Assembly (NCBI RefSeq): GCF_018139145.2 | Contig: NW_026114235.1 | Coordinates: 62,001 to 126,000 of the forward strand | Origin: Gymnogyps californianus | Taxonomy: Eukaryota > Chordata > Aves > Accipitriformes > Cathartidae | Direction of reading: 5' to 3' | DNA length: 64,000 nt | Notes under the pieces: model-generated | What the model was told of the DNA's origin: nothing | Seen by the model: only the letters and a program-made list of their open reading frames with translations | The model's database searches: none | Program-made: the position numbers and the translations under genes | Shown here: positions 33,384 to 45,237 of the stretch, one piece after another | Numbering within the stretch: the first letter of the stretch is position 1 | Layout of the letters: every line of letters begins with the position of its first letter

Positions 33384-34055
33384 GTCCCCTTCCTCGTATG
33401 TATCAACCAGCAACAGATATGAAGTCTTGGCAGCGGACAAAACCAATGAGCAAGACTCACAGGGAGAAACTGCACCAGCAGCACATACTAAAAGCTGCAA
33501 AAGGAAGCAGCGAGTGCTAGTAGTGGGTGACTCTTTGCTAAGAGGCACTGAGGCACCCATCTGCCAGCCTGATATACAGTCAAGGGAAGTTTGCTGCTTG
33601 CCAGGAGCTAAGATCTGGGATGTCATAGAGAGACTTCCACAACTGGTAAAAAGCAGAGACTACTGTCCTCTACTTCTTTTCCATGTGGGCACCAATGACA
33701 CGGTAAAGCAAAACCTGGGCAAGATCAAGCAGGACTTCAGAGCCCCGGGGGCACAAGTGAAGGGGACAGGTGCCCAAGTGATCTTCTCCTCTGTCTTGCC
33801 AGTCAGAGATAGGGGTGTGGGCAGCAGTTGACGCATCACACAGATCAACATCTGGCTTCATGGCTGGTGTCATTACCAGGGCTTTGGTTTCTATGATAAT
33901 GGGATGTTCTTTGACGAATAAACCCTATTGGGAAGACATGATATCTACCTATCTAGAAGAGGCAGGAGAATCTTTTCTATCAGATTGGCTGATTTAGTGA
34001 ATCGTGCTTTAAACTAATGAACTTGGGGGGGGTAGGGTCCACAGCTGTGAAACCT

Positions 34056-34397
34056 TGTGGTGGGTTGACCCTGGCTAGATGCCAGGTGCCCACCAAAGCT
34101 GCTCTATCACTCCCCTCCTCAACTGGACAGGGGAGAAAAAAAAATAAAATGAAAGGCTACTTAGCAACAACTAAAACATCAGCATGTTATCAGCATTATT
34201 CTCACACTAAATCCAAAACACAGCACTATACCAGCTACTAAGAAGAGAGTTAACTCTGTCCCAGCTGAAACCAGGACATGCCTTTATCTCAACCCATGAG
34301 TGTTTCATCTTATTTTCTCCCCCTGTCCTGCTGAGGAGGGGGAGTGATAGAGCAGCTTGGTGGGCACCTGGCAGCCAGCCCAGGAAAACCCACCACA
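34056..34397. mobile_element. LTR fold-back: D(minus), A fragment(minus), D(plus)
   Basis: 34056-34157 is the 3' end of LTR D on the minus strand. 34155-34278 is the first 125 bases of a family A LTR on the minus strand. 34279-34397 is the 3' end of LTR D on the plus strand. The outer D pieces are inverted relative to each other. The junction CCAGGACA/TGCCT is identical to the P2 insertion junction at 28521-28533. It interrupts CR1 between its ORF1 and RT parts. A copy is present in the right arm at about 62670-63013. Confidence 0.8.
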
Positions 34398-35345
34398 GAA
34401 GGCCACTGTCTATAATCTTTGGAAAGTCGTGGAGATCAGGGGATATCCCTGACAACGAGGGCAAATGTCATATCCATCTACAAGAAGGGCCCAAAAGAGA
34501 ACCCAGGAAACTACAGGCCCTTTAGTCTTACTTCAGTCCCTGGGAATGTAATGGAACGAGTCCTCATAGAAACTATTACAAAGGAAATGAAGCAGGTAAT
34601 TGGGAAAAGCCAGCATGGATTTACCAGGGGCAAATCATGCCAGACTAACCTGATCACCTTCTACAACAAAATACCTTCTTCTGTCAACATGGGGAGAGCA
34701 GTGGATGTTGTTTACCTGGACTTCAGCAAAGTGTTCGACACCGTTTCCCCACAGCCGTCTCCTGGACAATCTGGCAAGATACAGATTGGATGGGTGGTGT
34801 GCAAGATGGGTAGGAAATTGGCTAACAGGCCGCACTCAGAGGGTGGTGACCACTGGTTTTTACTCAGGCTGGCAGCCTGTCACAAGTGGGGTCCCCCAGG
34901 GATCGATACTGGGCTCCATGTTGTTCAACATCTTCATAAATGATCTGGACAATGGGATTGAAAGCACCCTCACCATGTTTGCTGTTGACCACCAAACTCG
35001 ATGGTGAGGTAGACATGTCAGAAGGGAGAGCCATCTTACAGAGAGACCTGGACAGGCTGGAAGAGTGGGCTAGCAAGAACAGTACGAAGTTTAACAAAGA
35101 CAACTTCTGCCCGCACCCCTGTCTCTGTCTGGCAAGACAGAGGAGAAGGTCATTTGAGCACCTGTCCCTTTCACTTGTACTCCCGGGGCTCTGAGGTCCT
35201 GCAAACAAAGACAAGTGCAAAGTCCTGCACCTGGGACGGCATAACCCAGAAGAGCCCAGTACAGGCTAGGATCTGTGCGGCTGAGAAGCAGCTTTGCTGA
35301 AAGGGACCTGGGGGTCCTGGTGGACAACAAGCTGAACATGAGTCA
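34398..35345 (+). pseudogene. CR1 ORF2 reverse transcriptase, with inverted ORF1 segment
   Basis: RT motifs visible in broken frames are [44 protein letters not shown] and [20 protein letters not shown]. The catalytic FADD block is altered to FAVDH. At about 35100-35205 the sequence is the reverse complement of CR1 ORF1 (about 33720-33830). RT then resumes (CKVLHLGRHNPEEPSTG-type region), ending with DLGVLVDNKLNMSQQ-type codons at about 35345. It is non-functional. CR1 encodes a target-primed RT with an AP-type endonuclease. Confidence 0.85.
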
Positions 35346-36000
35346 GCAGCCAATCAGAGGGAGATTTGAGAACACATGTGTGTAACTTTCAAAAATGGCT
35401 GTCAGTCAATCACAAAGCAGTATGAGAACACTTGGGGAATGATGCTATGAAAAGTGGTGGCCTCCCTTTTCTGATATGCTTCTGGGTAGGTGAGACTACC
35501 TTGGTGACAGCCAATTACAAGGCAGTATGAAAACACATGGGGCATGACATTGACAAAAATAGCGTCTACCTGCCATAAAATGGTGGCTGAAAAAACATGG
35601 CAGACCCTGTGTATTTGTTGGGAGGGGGCTTCCTGCTTTGACATCGTACTTGGGTAAACAGGAAGGAGTGGCTGGTATTGCCAGCCAATCACATGACTGT
35701 TTGGAACATGTGGGTATGATTGTGTTAAGAAATGGCTATCAGCCAATCACAGAGTAGTATGAAAACACATGCGTTATGACATTTAACAAAATGGCAGCTC
35801 CCTGCCATAAAATGGTGACACCCTGTCCTAAAATGGCAGCTAAACCAAAATGCCCCCCACACCCTATATGTTGGGGGAAGGGACTTCCTACTCTGATATA
35901 CTTCTGGGTAAACTGGAAGGGGCGGCTGGTCCTGCCAGCCAATCACAACAGATCACATGACCAGAAGAAGGGGAGTGACTTCTAGGGCAAATGGTACACA
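35346..36000. repeat. Degenerate repeats with CCAAT and AAAATGGC motifs
   Basis: CAGCCAATCACA-like elements recur at about 35346, 35403, 35508, 35681, 35737 and 35934. Several are followed by AGTATGAAAACACATG. AAAATGG-type motifs recur at about 35391, 35577, 35791, 35812 and 35830, and GGGTAAAC/GGAAGGGG-type blocks recur too. This suggests an old tandem duplication of a roughly 180-200-base segment. Short open frames here are not convincing genes. Confidence 0.55.
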
Positions 36001-36830
36001 TGGCTGCCTGCAGGGGCACGGGAGTTCTGCCTGAAGCTGGAGTTGGGGCACCTGTCACTTCTTATCTTGGATAAAAGTTGTCCCTATACTATTTTTGTCC
36101 GTTTTGAGCAGAAGCACCATATTTACTACTTAGACACACAGCCACAAGATTGATGAGGGTGGTACAAAAAGCCCGATAAAAGAAGCAAGAAGCATACTTT
36201 CAGGCATGTTACTGCCTGAAAAGCAGTGCTCTGTGTTTCTAGGATTATATAGCATTGCTATAAATACTAATCTCCGCTCTCCAAGGAGAGCAGAGAATAT
36301 TTTTCTTAAATTCATCCTCTCAGCATCTTCCAAGAACGAGTGCCTCTAAGTGCCAATATGACCTATCTTCTCCTTCATGATAAATTCTTCCAATGCAAGC
36401 ATCCAGGCAGATGTAGGAAATGCTATTCAAATACCAAACATTGCCTTGGTATCTCTAAAGTTCCCATCTTGATAAATGAAAATAAATTCAGGTGTTGCAA
36501 GTTAATCTAATTTAATTATAAATATGATGCAGTGCAATTAATGTGTGAGGTCACTTACGGGAAATAAAAGCCTTAAACATTCTAAAATACTGATTCTAAT
36601 GAGGAATTAGAGCGCAAATCCCTATTATAAACTGTTACTGATTCTGTCTGACAGTTTTTTTAATTCTTTTTTTTCACAATGTTAATAAAAAATATAAACA
36701 AACATTTTCAGAAATAGTTCCTATATTAAAAACCAGCTTCAGAAAAATCTCATTTATTAAAAAAAACCCCTAGAAAACTGTTACAGAAAATGCAAATATC
36801 TTAGTAAGTTGCTTTTTCAATTAACACCCC
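36001..36830. other. Unassigned inner part of the left arm
   Basis: AT-rich sequence with a 67-codon open frame (36130-36333, minus) duplicated in the right arm only because the arms are identical. It has no recognised protein, LTR end or CR1 signature. Confidence 0.45.
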
Positions 36831-37602
36831 TGTAGGAGACCAACTGAAAAAACAAACTTGTAACCCCCTGGAACAAAGAGCTGGTTGCTCTGAAGGATAA
36901 CGGCAGGAGACAAAACTTGATAAGGGTGCAGGAGAGGATGTTAGATCCCCTGAGCCTGTCCGAAGAATGTCTCAAACACTCGCAATTTACGATCCTTGAA
37001 GAGGAGCTAAAGACTGATAAGAGGGAGTAGCCTGTCAAAGGCTGGATGAATTGCCCAAGAAGCATCGAAGCCAGCAGTAACTAGGGGAAAGGTAAATGTG
37101 GCAGGGGGAGATCGCGACCACCGACTCAATTCGAGACCAAAAAGACTTGCCCCCCACGCCTGCAAGAAGCATGCGTGCTAATTTACATAGCAAGCGAGGC
37201 TAATTAAAATAAGAGGCAGTCCACACTGAAGGATAAGAATATAAGGAGAAGGCAAGTGCCAAAAAAGGGGGGAACTAAGAGGAAAAGAAGATGCTCACAG
37301 ACCAGAGACGCCCCCGCCCCCCCCCCCCCCCCCCCCGTTGGCTGGACCAATGCTGGAACCCAGACCGGTGATCTCTCCCCCCCCTTTCTCTCTCTCTCCT
37401 TCCTCTTCTCGAAATATATTGTAAGCCTAACCAAGAAATCCAGTCAGAGTTTTGCTAAGTGCCTTATTCGGTCCGAAAGTTTTTAAAGTTTGGAAGTAAA
37501 GTTGCTTTGATTAAACCTCCTGAGAACTTTGTTGTTTCTCCCGTGCACCGCCCAGAGTATATCAAACTACCTTTCCCTAAACCTGCCGAGTGGGACGGGA
37601 CA
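36831..37602 (+). mobile_element. Solo LTR I (third family) at the inner arm boundary
   Basis: The 772-base LTR runs from TGTAGGAGACCAACTG to GGGACGGGACA with a perfect ACCCC duplication (36826-36830 and 37603-37607). It contains a run of about 20 C at 37317-37336 and a TTCGAAATATATTG segment before the 3' end. Its first base coincides with the inner end of the inverted repeat. Confidence 0.88.
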
Positions 37603-37607
37603 ACCCC

Positions 37608-38786
37608 TCCCCCAAACCTAAGTCATTTGGTTGCAATGTTATTTAAAAAATTTTCATGACAAATATTTCTTTAGATCAAGACATGTTTACATGTAAAAGT
37701 GTTTAAATAAAAGCTTGGTTGACATGTCTGAGTTATCAGCATGCTCCTCACATATTGCTGTTTCCTTTCTTCCTATAACTAGCAAGTTCTGAATTGACCT
37801 TAAGTCCAATTATATTTCATTTACTCCCAACCAGATGTTCCATCTAGGCATGGGGACTCCTCCATGTTAGTAGAGGACAACTTGATGAAGGTTTCATACA
37901 ATTCCAAAACAGACAGACATTAACAAAAGATAGCATATTTAGTCAGAAGAATTTTACAATCTAATGAAAATCACAGAGACATCTAGTTATAACAGGACAG
38001 AGTTTGTCCAGAAAAGTGTAATTCATTATCACATGTAAGGTTCTTTCTGAGTTTTGTTGAACTTAGTCATGACTTAGCTGGAAAACTTCTGTTTTAGGAG
38101 AAAAAAGTATGAAGGACATTAGAGGTCCTTCATATGAGCAGAATTTATGAGACCCTTGGGATTTTTTAGAAAGATATCTGGTTTTATAATATATAAGCAT
38201 TGTACTCTGCTATCTCTTCCTTACCCAGTTAGTTAGAAGACTTTGACTTACAAGAGTGATAAAGTATCATTTTGGAGCTAGTTCAGTGATTGTTCTTATA
38301 CACCACTGATTATTCAGTGGTGTATTATTATTCATTATAATTTTTCCACACACAATTTCAAACTGCTTTCTGTAATTAGTCACTTGTGAAGTCATGATGT
38401 CCTGTCCCTTAAGGAAATTCAGCTAATCAAATGCAAATAATTACATTTAGTTCCAAAGAATAATCTTATACTTTCACACCATTTATTTATAGAATATATA
38501 TGTAACAAATATAGAGCAGAAATGAACTCTGGAATTTTCAAAGACTACTATATGTGTGGGTTGGGCCATGGTAGGACTTACCACTGGTATTAATTGTAAA
38601 AACATAGTCTACTAGAATAGCAACAGTTTGAAACTGAATGTTGTCCTGACTATGGTTTCTATTTTGAAGACTTTTGAACATTATTTTTTTAGCTTACAAT
38701 AAAATTTACAGGTGAGTTTGAGATATTGACTTTAGAAGATTAACTTTAGACATAGGTAATAGACAACAGTCCTAGAGAAGCAGGCA
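37608..38786. other. AT-rich DNA, nothing recognised
   Basis: Non-coding sequence between LTR I and a CR1 copy. No gene-like frame and no repeat ends were identified. Confidence 0.5.
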
Positions 38787-41635
38787 GTGTGTACCCCAAC
38801 TATCAAGGTAAGCGAAACCTCTGGAGAAGGGGAAGGATGGAAGCTGGTGACTTCTGGCACCAAGAGGAAGGCTCCTGCCCCACCTAAGGGCTTACAACTG
38901 CAAAATAGGCTCACCGCCCTCAAAGTTGAAGAGGAGCCAGATGTGCCTACAAGCAAAGGACCTGGTCCACCTAACCCTAAACCATGCAAGACTACCAGGA
39001 AGAAGCGGCAAGTCATTGTAATAGGTGACTCCCTGCTGCGGGGGACAGAGGCACTCATCTGTCAACCCGAGCAATCATCTAAAGAGGTATGTTGCCTGCT
39101 GGGGGCCTAGATCTGGGATGTTGTGGAAGGACTGCTGAAGCTCATCCGACCCTCTGACTACTACCCCCTGCTGTTATTCCATGTGGGCACAAATGACACT
39201 GCCAGGGGCAACCTGGACAGTATCAAAAGTGACTACAGTGATCTGGGGGCAGTAGTCAAGGGCATGGGGGCCCAGGTGGTGTTCTCAGTCCTGCCAGTGA
39301 GGGGAAAGGGTGTGAGGAGAAGGGCACTAATAGGACAAGTCAATAATTGGCTGCAGAACTGGTGTTGGTGACAGGGTTTTGGGTTCTATGACCATGGGAC
39401 TCTGTTTGTGGATCAGCATCTGCTTGGGAGAGATGGGATCCACCTCACTAAGTGGGGCAAAGGTATTTTTGCCAGTAGGATAGCTGACCTCATGAGGAGG
39501 GCTTTAAACTAAGAATGAGGGGGGATGGAGAGAGTAACCAGCAGCCCTGTGAGGGAGTGATGGACAGGATTGATGAGCAAAGGACATGGGGTAATGTGAC
39601 GGGAAGGGATCACAAAATCAACAAAATGGGGCTTAAGTGGGATCACCTCCAGCATCTGCATGTAAGAAAAGAAGTGCCTACAAGGCACCATTATGGAGAA
39701 ATCCCCTAAATCCTCTCCAGGAAGTCAACATGCTGGGGTGCCTCTCTAAAGTGCCTGTACACTAATGCACGCAGCATGGGGAATAAACATGAGGATTTAG
39801 AGATCTTTGTGTAGTTGCAGGGCTACGATCTTATTGGGATCAAGGAGACGTGGTGGAATGTATCCCATGACTGGAGTGTTGCAATGGAGGGATACGGGCT
39901 CTTTAGGAAGGACAGACAGGGAAGATGAGGAGGTGGTGTTGCCCTTTATGTGAGAGAGCACCTGGAATGTATGGAGCTCTGCCTGGGGGTGGATGATGAG
40001 CCAACTGAGAGCTTATGGGTTAGGATTAAAGAGAAGACAGGTATGGGTGACATTATAGTGGATGTCTGCTATAGGCCACCTGACCAGGAAGAACAAGTGG
40101 ATCAGGCCCTGATTGTCCAAGTATCCAGGGACAAAGTTAGGAAAGCTAAAGACCAAATGGAATTGAATCTGGCCAGGGATGTCAAAGGCAATAAGAAGGG
40201 CTTCTATAAGTACATAGACGACAAAAGGAAGACTAGGGAAAATGTGGGCCCATTGCTCAAAAAGATGGGGGACCTGGTTACACAGGACATAGAAAAGGCA
40301 GAAGTACTGAATGCCGCATTTGCCTCAGTCTTTACTAGCAAGACCAGCATTCAGGAATCCCAGGTCCCAGAGACAAGAGGGAAAGTCTGGAGCAAGGAAG
40401 ATGTACCCTTGGTGGAAGAGGATCAGGTCAGCGAATACTTAAGCAAACCGGATGCACATAAGTCCACGGGCCCTGATGGGATGCACCCACAAGTGCTGAG
40501 GGAGCTGACTGATGTCATTGCAAGGCCACTCTCAATAATCTTTGATTGATCATGGCAACTGGGAGATGTGTCCAAGGACTGGAAGAAAGCAACTGTCACT
40601 CCTATCTTCAAGAAGGGCAAGAAGGAGGACCCAGGGAACTACAGGCCGATCAGCCTCACCTTGATCCCTGGGAAGGTGATGGAGCAGCTAATCTTGGAAA
40701 CCATTTCGAGGCACACAAAGGACAAGAAAATCATTAGGAGTAGTCAGCATGGATTCACCAAGGGGGAGTCATGCTTGACCAACCTGATAACCTTCTATAA
40801 TGAAATGACCAGCCTGGTAGACAAGGGGAGAGCAGTGGATATTGTCTACCTGGACTTCAGGAAGGCCTTTGACACTGTCTCCCATAAGATCCTCATAGAC
40901 GAGCTGTTGAAGTATGGGCTGGATGAGCAGACAGTGAGGTGGACTGAAAAGTGGCTGAACAGCTAGGCCTAGAGGGTGGTGATAAGTGGCACAAAGTCTA
41001 GTTGGAGGCCAGTAACTAGCGGTGTACCCCAGGGATCAATACTGGGTCCAATCCTGTTCAACATCTTCATTAATGATCTGGATGATGGAGCAGGGTGTAC
41101 CCTCAGCAAGTTTGAAGACAACACCAAACTGGGAGGAGTGGCTGATACACCAAAGGGTTGTGCTGCCATCCAGAGGGACCTGGACAGGCTGGAGAAATGA
41201 GCACACAGGAGCCTTGTGCAGTTCAACAAGGGGAAGTGCAAAGTCCTGCACCTGGAGAGGAACAACCCCAGGCACCAATACATGCTGGGGGCCACCCAGC
41301 TGGAAAGTAGCTTTGAAGAAAAGGCCCTGGGGGTCCTGGTGGACACCAAGTTGAACATGAGCCAGCAGGCTAATGGTATCCTGGGCTGCATTAGGAGGAG
41401 TGTTGACAGCAGGTTGAGGGAGGTGATCCTTCCTCTCTACTCAGCACTGGTGAGGCCACATCTGGAGACTTGTGTCCAGTTCTGGGCTTCACAGTACAAG
41501 AGAGACATGGACATACTGAAGAGAGTCCAACGAAGAGCCACAGAGATGATTAAGGAACTGGGACACAGAATCATTGAACAGCCCAGGTTGGAAAGGACCT
41601 CAAAAGATCAGTCACTGGGTAAAATATAGAATACT
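38787..41635 (+). pseudogene. CR1 LINE copy, ORF1 and ORF2 remnants
   Basis: ORF1 (38787-39510) has an esterase-like domain: VIVIGDSLLRGTEA, FHVGTNDTARGN and, after stops, a DGIHLTKWG block, matching the Ser, Asn and Asp/His blocks of SGNH hydrolases. ORF2 keeps part of the endonuclease (about 39740-40100). A deletion fuses it to RT: 39950-40549 with [15 protein letters not shown], 40568-40966 with YRPISLTLIPGKVMEQ and VYLDFRKAFDTV, then [20 protein letters not shown]. The catalytic FADD is FEDN. The C-terminal region (41216-41629) includes [21 protein letters not shown]1-type tail (GGTTGGAAAGGACCTC) ends near 41635. Confidence 0.9.
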
Positions 41636-41639
41636 GCAT

Positions 41640-42205
41640 CTTTCTGCTACCATGGCTTCAAAAGGAATTAAATCCAAATTCATTCATCTTTGTGGAATTC
41701 TTACAGTATAGCAAATGGCCTGTAATAGTCACAATGTCATTTTTACATCACATCTCTGACTCTTTCGGACAATGTATGCAAAATGAACCTTAGTGGCACA
41801 TCAAAAGGCTACTTTTGTACTGCTCAGAATGGCAGGCTGATACCCTCAAATGATGGCATTTATGAGATTCATCTTTATGACAAAGTCTTAGAGCAACTAG
41901 GGCACTGACAATCTAGGGATGAGAATAGATGAGGACCAAGTAAAGATTGAAGATCCTTGCATTTCTTACTGTTATCAAATGACTTGTCCAGCTTTCTAAC
42001 TTAGTTTACTGGACCTACCATAGTGAACTGACTGTTCATCCCCCAAAGTAGCCCTGGCATAAAATATGAAGTGAAAGAATGCAATAATTAAACTACAGAT
42101 TAGAGCTAAATACAGATGATCCCAATTTGCTTATTTTCTTATAGCTGTTGCAAAAAAAAAAAAGACCAAAGAAAGCCTATTAGACTCCAAGTTTTGTGAA
42201 TCTGT
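41640..42205. other. Unassigned AT-rich DNA
   Basis: It follows the CR1 tail, with an A-run at about 42151-42162. Nothing was recognised. Confidence 0.5.
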
Positions 42206-42209
42206 GATA

Positions 42210-43685
42210 ATCTAGCAACAACTCTTGTCTTCATGGATGTTAGATTATGTGATAAAAGCTTGTCTTCACAATCACAAAGGAGCACAGAGAGACAATGTCA
42301 AGAGAGGGAGCCCAAATAATACCCAGGTCCATCACAGAAGAGCCATCAGCCCATCAAAGGCCCATCTGCATAAGCCCAGAGGATCACAGGGGTGCACAAT
42401 GGCAGGCAGGAACCCAAATCAAGGACTCCTGAGGAAGGAAACAACTTGTCCAGGCCACTCCCAGTGCTGTCTCAGCAGAGTCATCAGCTCCCTTAACCAG
42501 GAGTGAAACCCATCACGATGAGTCATCGGGAGCAGATCTCCAGATCACCTTTTGGACTAAGCAGGGGAGGGGTTGCTGCCTAGGTGTGGGACACATTATG
42601 GGATGCAGGAGAAAAGCAGTTTGGGATCACACAGGACTTATGGGATGTTTAGGGGAAGAATCAAAGGTGGGAAAAAGGAGGGGTTTAGGTAATTTGAGGA
42701 GGAACAAGAGTGGGAAAATAGAGGGGTAAGGGGATAAAAGGGCCTTTTGCATGTAAATAGTGGTCTGGTCAGTACACTTGTCTGGCTATGCCCTGTGCCT
42801 AATCAGTGCAGTCTGTCCTATCTTATTAAATTCCTTTCTAACTCTTTCCTAGGTGAGGCACTCTCTATTCCATGTGCCTGTGTGTGTGTGTATGGGGGTC
42901 TGGGTGCCTTCAACTGGAGTCTGACCACGGGTTGGAGGGCCCATGTGTCCGTGGTGCCAGTAACTGGAGTGAACGTGGGTATGCGAGTGAGTATGTGATC
43001 ACTAGCAAAGATCAAGCCAGACTAGCTGGTGTATAGGTGAAGTGGCCTGAAAGCAAGCAAGTCTCTAAGGGCCAGCTCTGGGTGTGAGAGTGGATGTGTT
43101 TCTCTAAGAGCAAGAGCACAGAGGGTTTGGCTATGGGACCAGGGGAGTCCTGGCTAATTCTGAGTGTGAGAGCGCCTGAGTATCAATAAGAGCACAGGGG
43201 GAGGGGTGGGGGGCAGCTATTGGGACCTGGGAAGTCTTGGCCAGCTTTGTGTGTGTTTGTCAGATGGTCTGTACCAGCAACTGGAGTGGAGTTGCAGCCT
43301 CGAGGCTTGTATGTCCAGATGCCAGCAACTGGGGAAACTGGGATCCAGGGGCCAGCTACAGGGCAGACTGAGTGTCTGAACCCAGATGCTGGAGGGATCC
43401 ACCTTGTGCATATATTCTACATATATTCTCACTAGCAGACTTCTGTCCTACCCAGCCAGAGACAGGAGCAGGATGAGGCCATTGGTGCTGTCTATGTTTT
43501 GTTGAGTGCTCTGAGTGCCTGTCTGTGATCTGTGACACCAGCCATGTATATATGTAGTATATATGTGTGCTCTGTGTGTGTGTGCCTGCTGGGAATACAT
43601 CTTCAGCTTTGCTACTGGTCGGACCTGGGGGCATGGAACAGCAGCAGCCTCACCTCCCTCAGGCTGTTGGAGCTGGCAATGACAT
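42210..43685 (+). mobile_element. Probable LTR or unclassified interspersed repeat
   Basis: A promoter-like GGGGATAAAAGGGCC (about 42730) is followed about 100 bases later by TTATTAAATTCC and then a long G/T-rich part. Motifs such as CCAGCAACTGGAG are repeated (about 42955, 43272, 43322), along with several GTGTGTGT runs. Composition and layout resemble an avian LTR with a long R/U5. I could not find convincing TG/CA ends with a target duplication, so the limits are approximate. Confidence 0.4.
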
Positions 43686-43689
43686 ATTT

Positions 43690-45237
43690 TTCTCTAACAA
43701 AAACCAGTTGAGGAAAGACTGTAGTCCTCCTTATTATTACTGGCAGTTTCCTTACTTTCCATTTTTGTTTAATAACAGCCAGACCCAATACATTTAGAAA
43801 GAAACAATTCTTGAAGTCATTCCCATAGAATAAGTAGAAATCTGTATATACCACTTTCTGAGGTGATCTGCTTCCATCAGACTTCTTATTTTACTTTCTG
43901 CTGAACCATGTTTCTAAGAAGGCATTTTCAGGGCCACAACATGATGAAAGATGTTAAGGTCCTCATGTTATCCAGGACAGAGAGAAAGGGATCCTCTTCC
44001 TCATGGGAACTTCATGAGTTGCAACAGAGATACCCTTTCTCTCCCAGCACAGACATGTGAAAAGAAAGATCCCTAAATACACAGGAGTCTATGTTCTCAT
44101 ATATGTCTATACATGACTGGGATAAATCCGCTGCACATCCTTTTTCCAATAGTGTGATATCCCTATCTGCAACGCTGGAGATAATGATGTGTTAATACAC
44201 ATTGAGGTGTGTGTGGGCAAACCATTTCTCTAAAAAATACATGTATTTTCAAGCTGTATTGAGACTCAGGTGACCTCATTGTAGCACTTAGGACTGAAAA
44301 CAATGTTTGCATGCTTGTGTCTGCAACCACAGGACCTAGGTTGGTGTTATCATAGTCTCTAGGGCTAAAACCAGAGGCCTATAAGATTTATGATAAACAA
44401 AGGCTCATGATAAACATTTGTGCACAGCTGGGAAAGAACTGTGAATTCTTATACATTTATAGTCCTGGACAGCTGATCATGGGGTTATTTAAAGACATTA
44501 GTATTATTTTTCAGCGGGGTTGTGTTAGAATGAAATCTGCCTGGATGATGTTAGATGGATCAGACAACATGTGCTGGGGGAGCTGGATTTCAAACTTTCT
44601 TGCAACTTGTGACACCTCAGGCAATCTACACACCAGCTTTTGTCCTTAGTGGTTTTAAGAGTAGACCTGAGTGCAATCCTTCCTCTTTTTACTTTCTATA
44701 GCTGCTCATTTTTCTGAAACTGACTTTTTTTCCCTGTCCTGAATATTTTTATGCTTACTCTAGTGTACTGAATTCATTTTGGAAAGAGTTTAGTCATGCT
44801 TAATAAAAACAAATATTCTTTACAGAATGTTTATCCATAAAAACATTGAACATCATGGATATGGATCATTTCACAATTAGGTCAATTATTTAAATGCCTA
44901 TGCTATGAAGTGCTGGTAGACTGAGTTTTAAATTTTGGCTTAAATTACCAGATATGCATACCAGCTTTGTACTCACATTGAACTTGCACTTGAACTTTAC
45001 CAAGAAATAGTCATTATAACCTATATAGAAATGTTCAATCTGCCTCTTAAATTAAAAATAAGCAAAAGTTCTAGAAAGCTGAATGTAGCCAGAATTTGAA
45101 TATATTTCCCTTACTGTGCAAACTTACATTCTGCATCAGCCAAAAATGAAAATAAGTTTTGGGTTTTTTTCCTAACAGTCATTAAAAATTTATTTTACTT
45201 TATAAGTCCTTAGACAAAGAACCTATCTTGTTGAGAT
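43690..45237. other. AT-rich DNA, nothing recognised
   Basis: Only short frames (for example 80 codons at 44407) occur, without domain similarity that I can see. Provirus P3 begins at 45238. Confidence 0.5.

Larger units (their letters stand above)
31799..34055 (+). pseudogene. CR1 LINE ORF1 region, split by two LTRs
   Basis: The N-terminal part (31920-32047) has CGRCALVESFRQQVENLQEK, a Cys-motif followed by a coiled-coil-like segment. After LTR H it resumes at 32642-32783, and after LTR G at 33389. The last part holds the esterase-like domain: VVGDSLLRGTEA (nucleophile block) and HVGTNDT. The frame ends early at a stop near 33829. CR1 ORF1 proteins coat the retrotransposon RNA. The portion from 33389 on lies inside the large inverted repeat. 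Confidence 0.8.
33069..36830 (+). repeat. Left arm of large inverted repeat
   Basis: About 3.76 kb here is the reverse complement of 60237-64000. Coordinates pair to a sum of 97067 near the inner end and 97069 further out. This reflects two single-base homopolymer indels (near 34119 and 34321). Only a few substitutions were noticed, for example near 33626 and 35752. The outer limit cannot be seen because the right arm runs off the window. Confidence 0.95.

Noticed and set aside
35402..36333. Pairs of identical small ORFs with copies at 60734-61665
   Set aside because: Identity is explained by the inverted repeat, not by selection on a protein.
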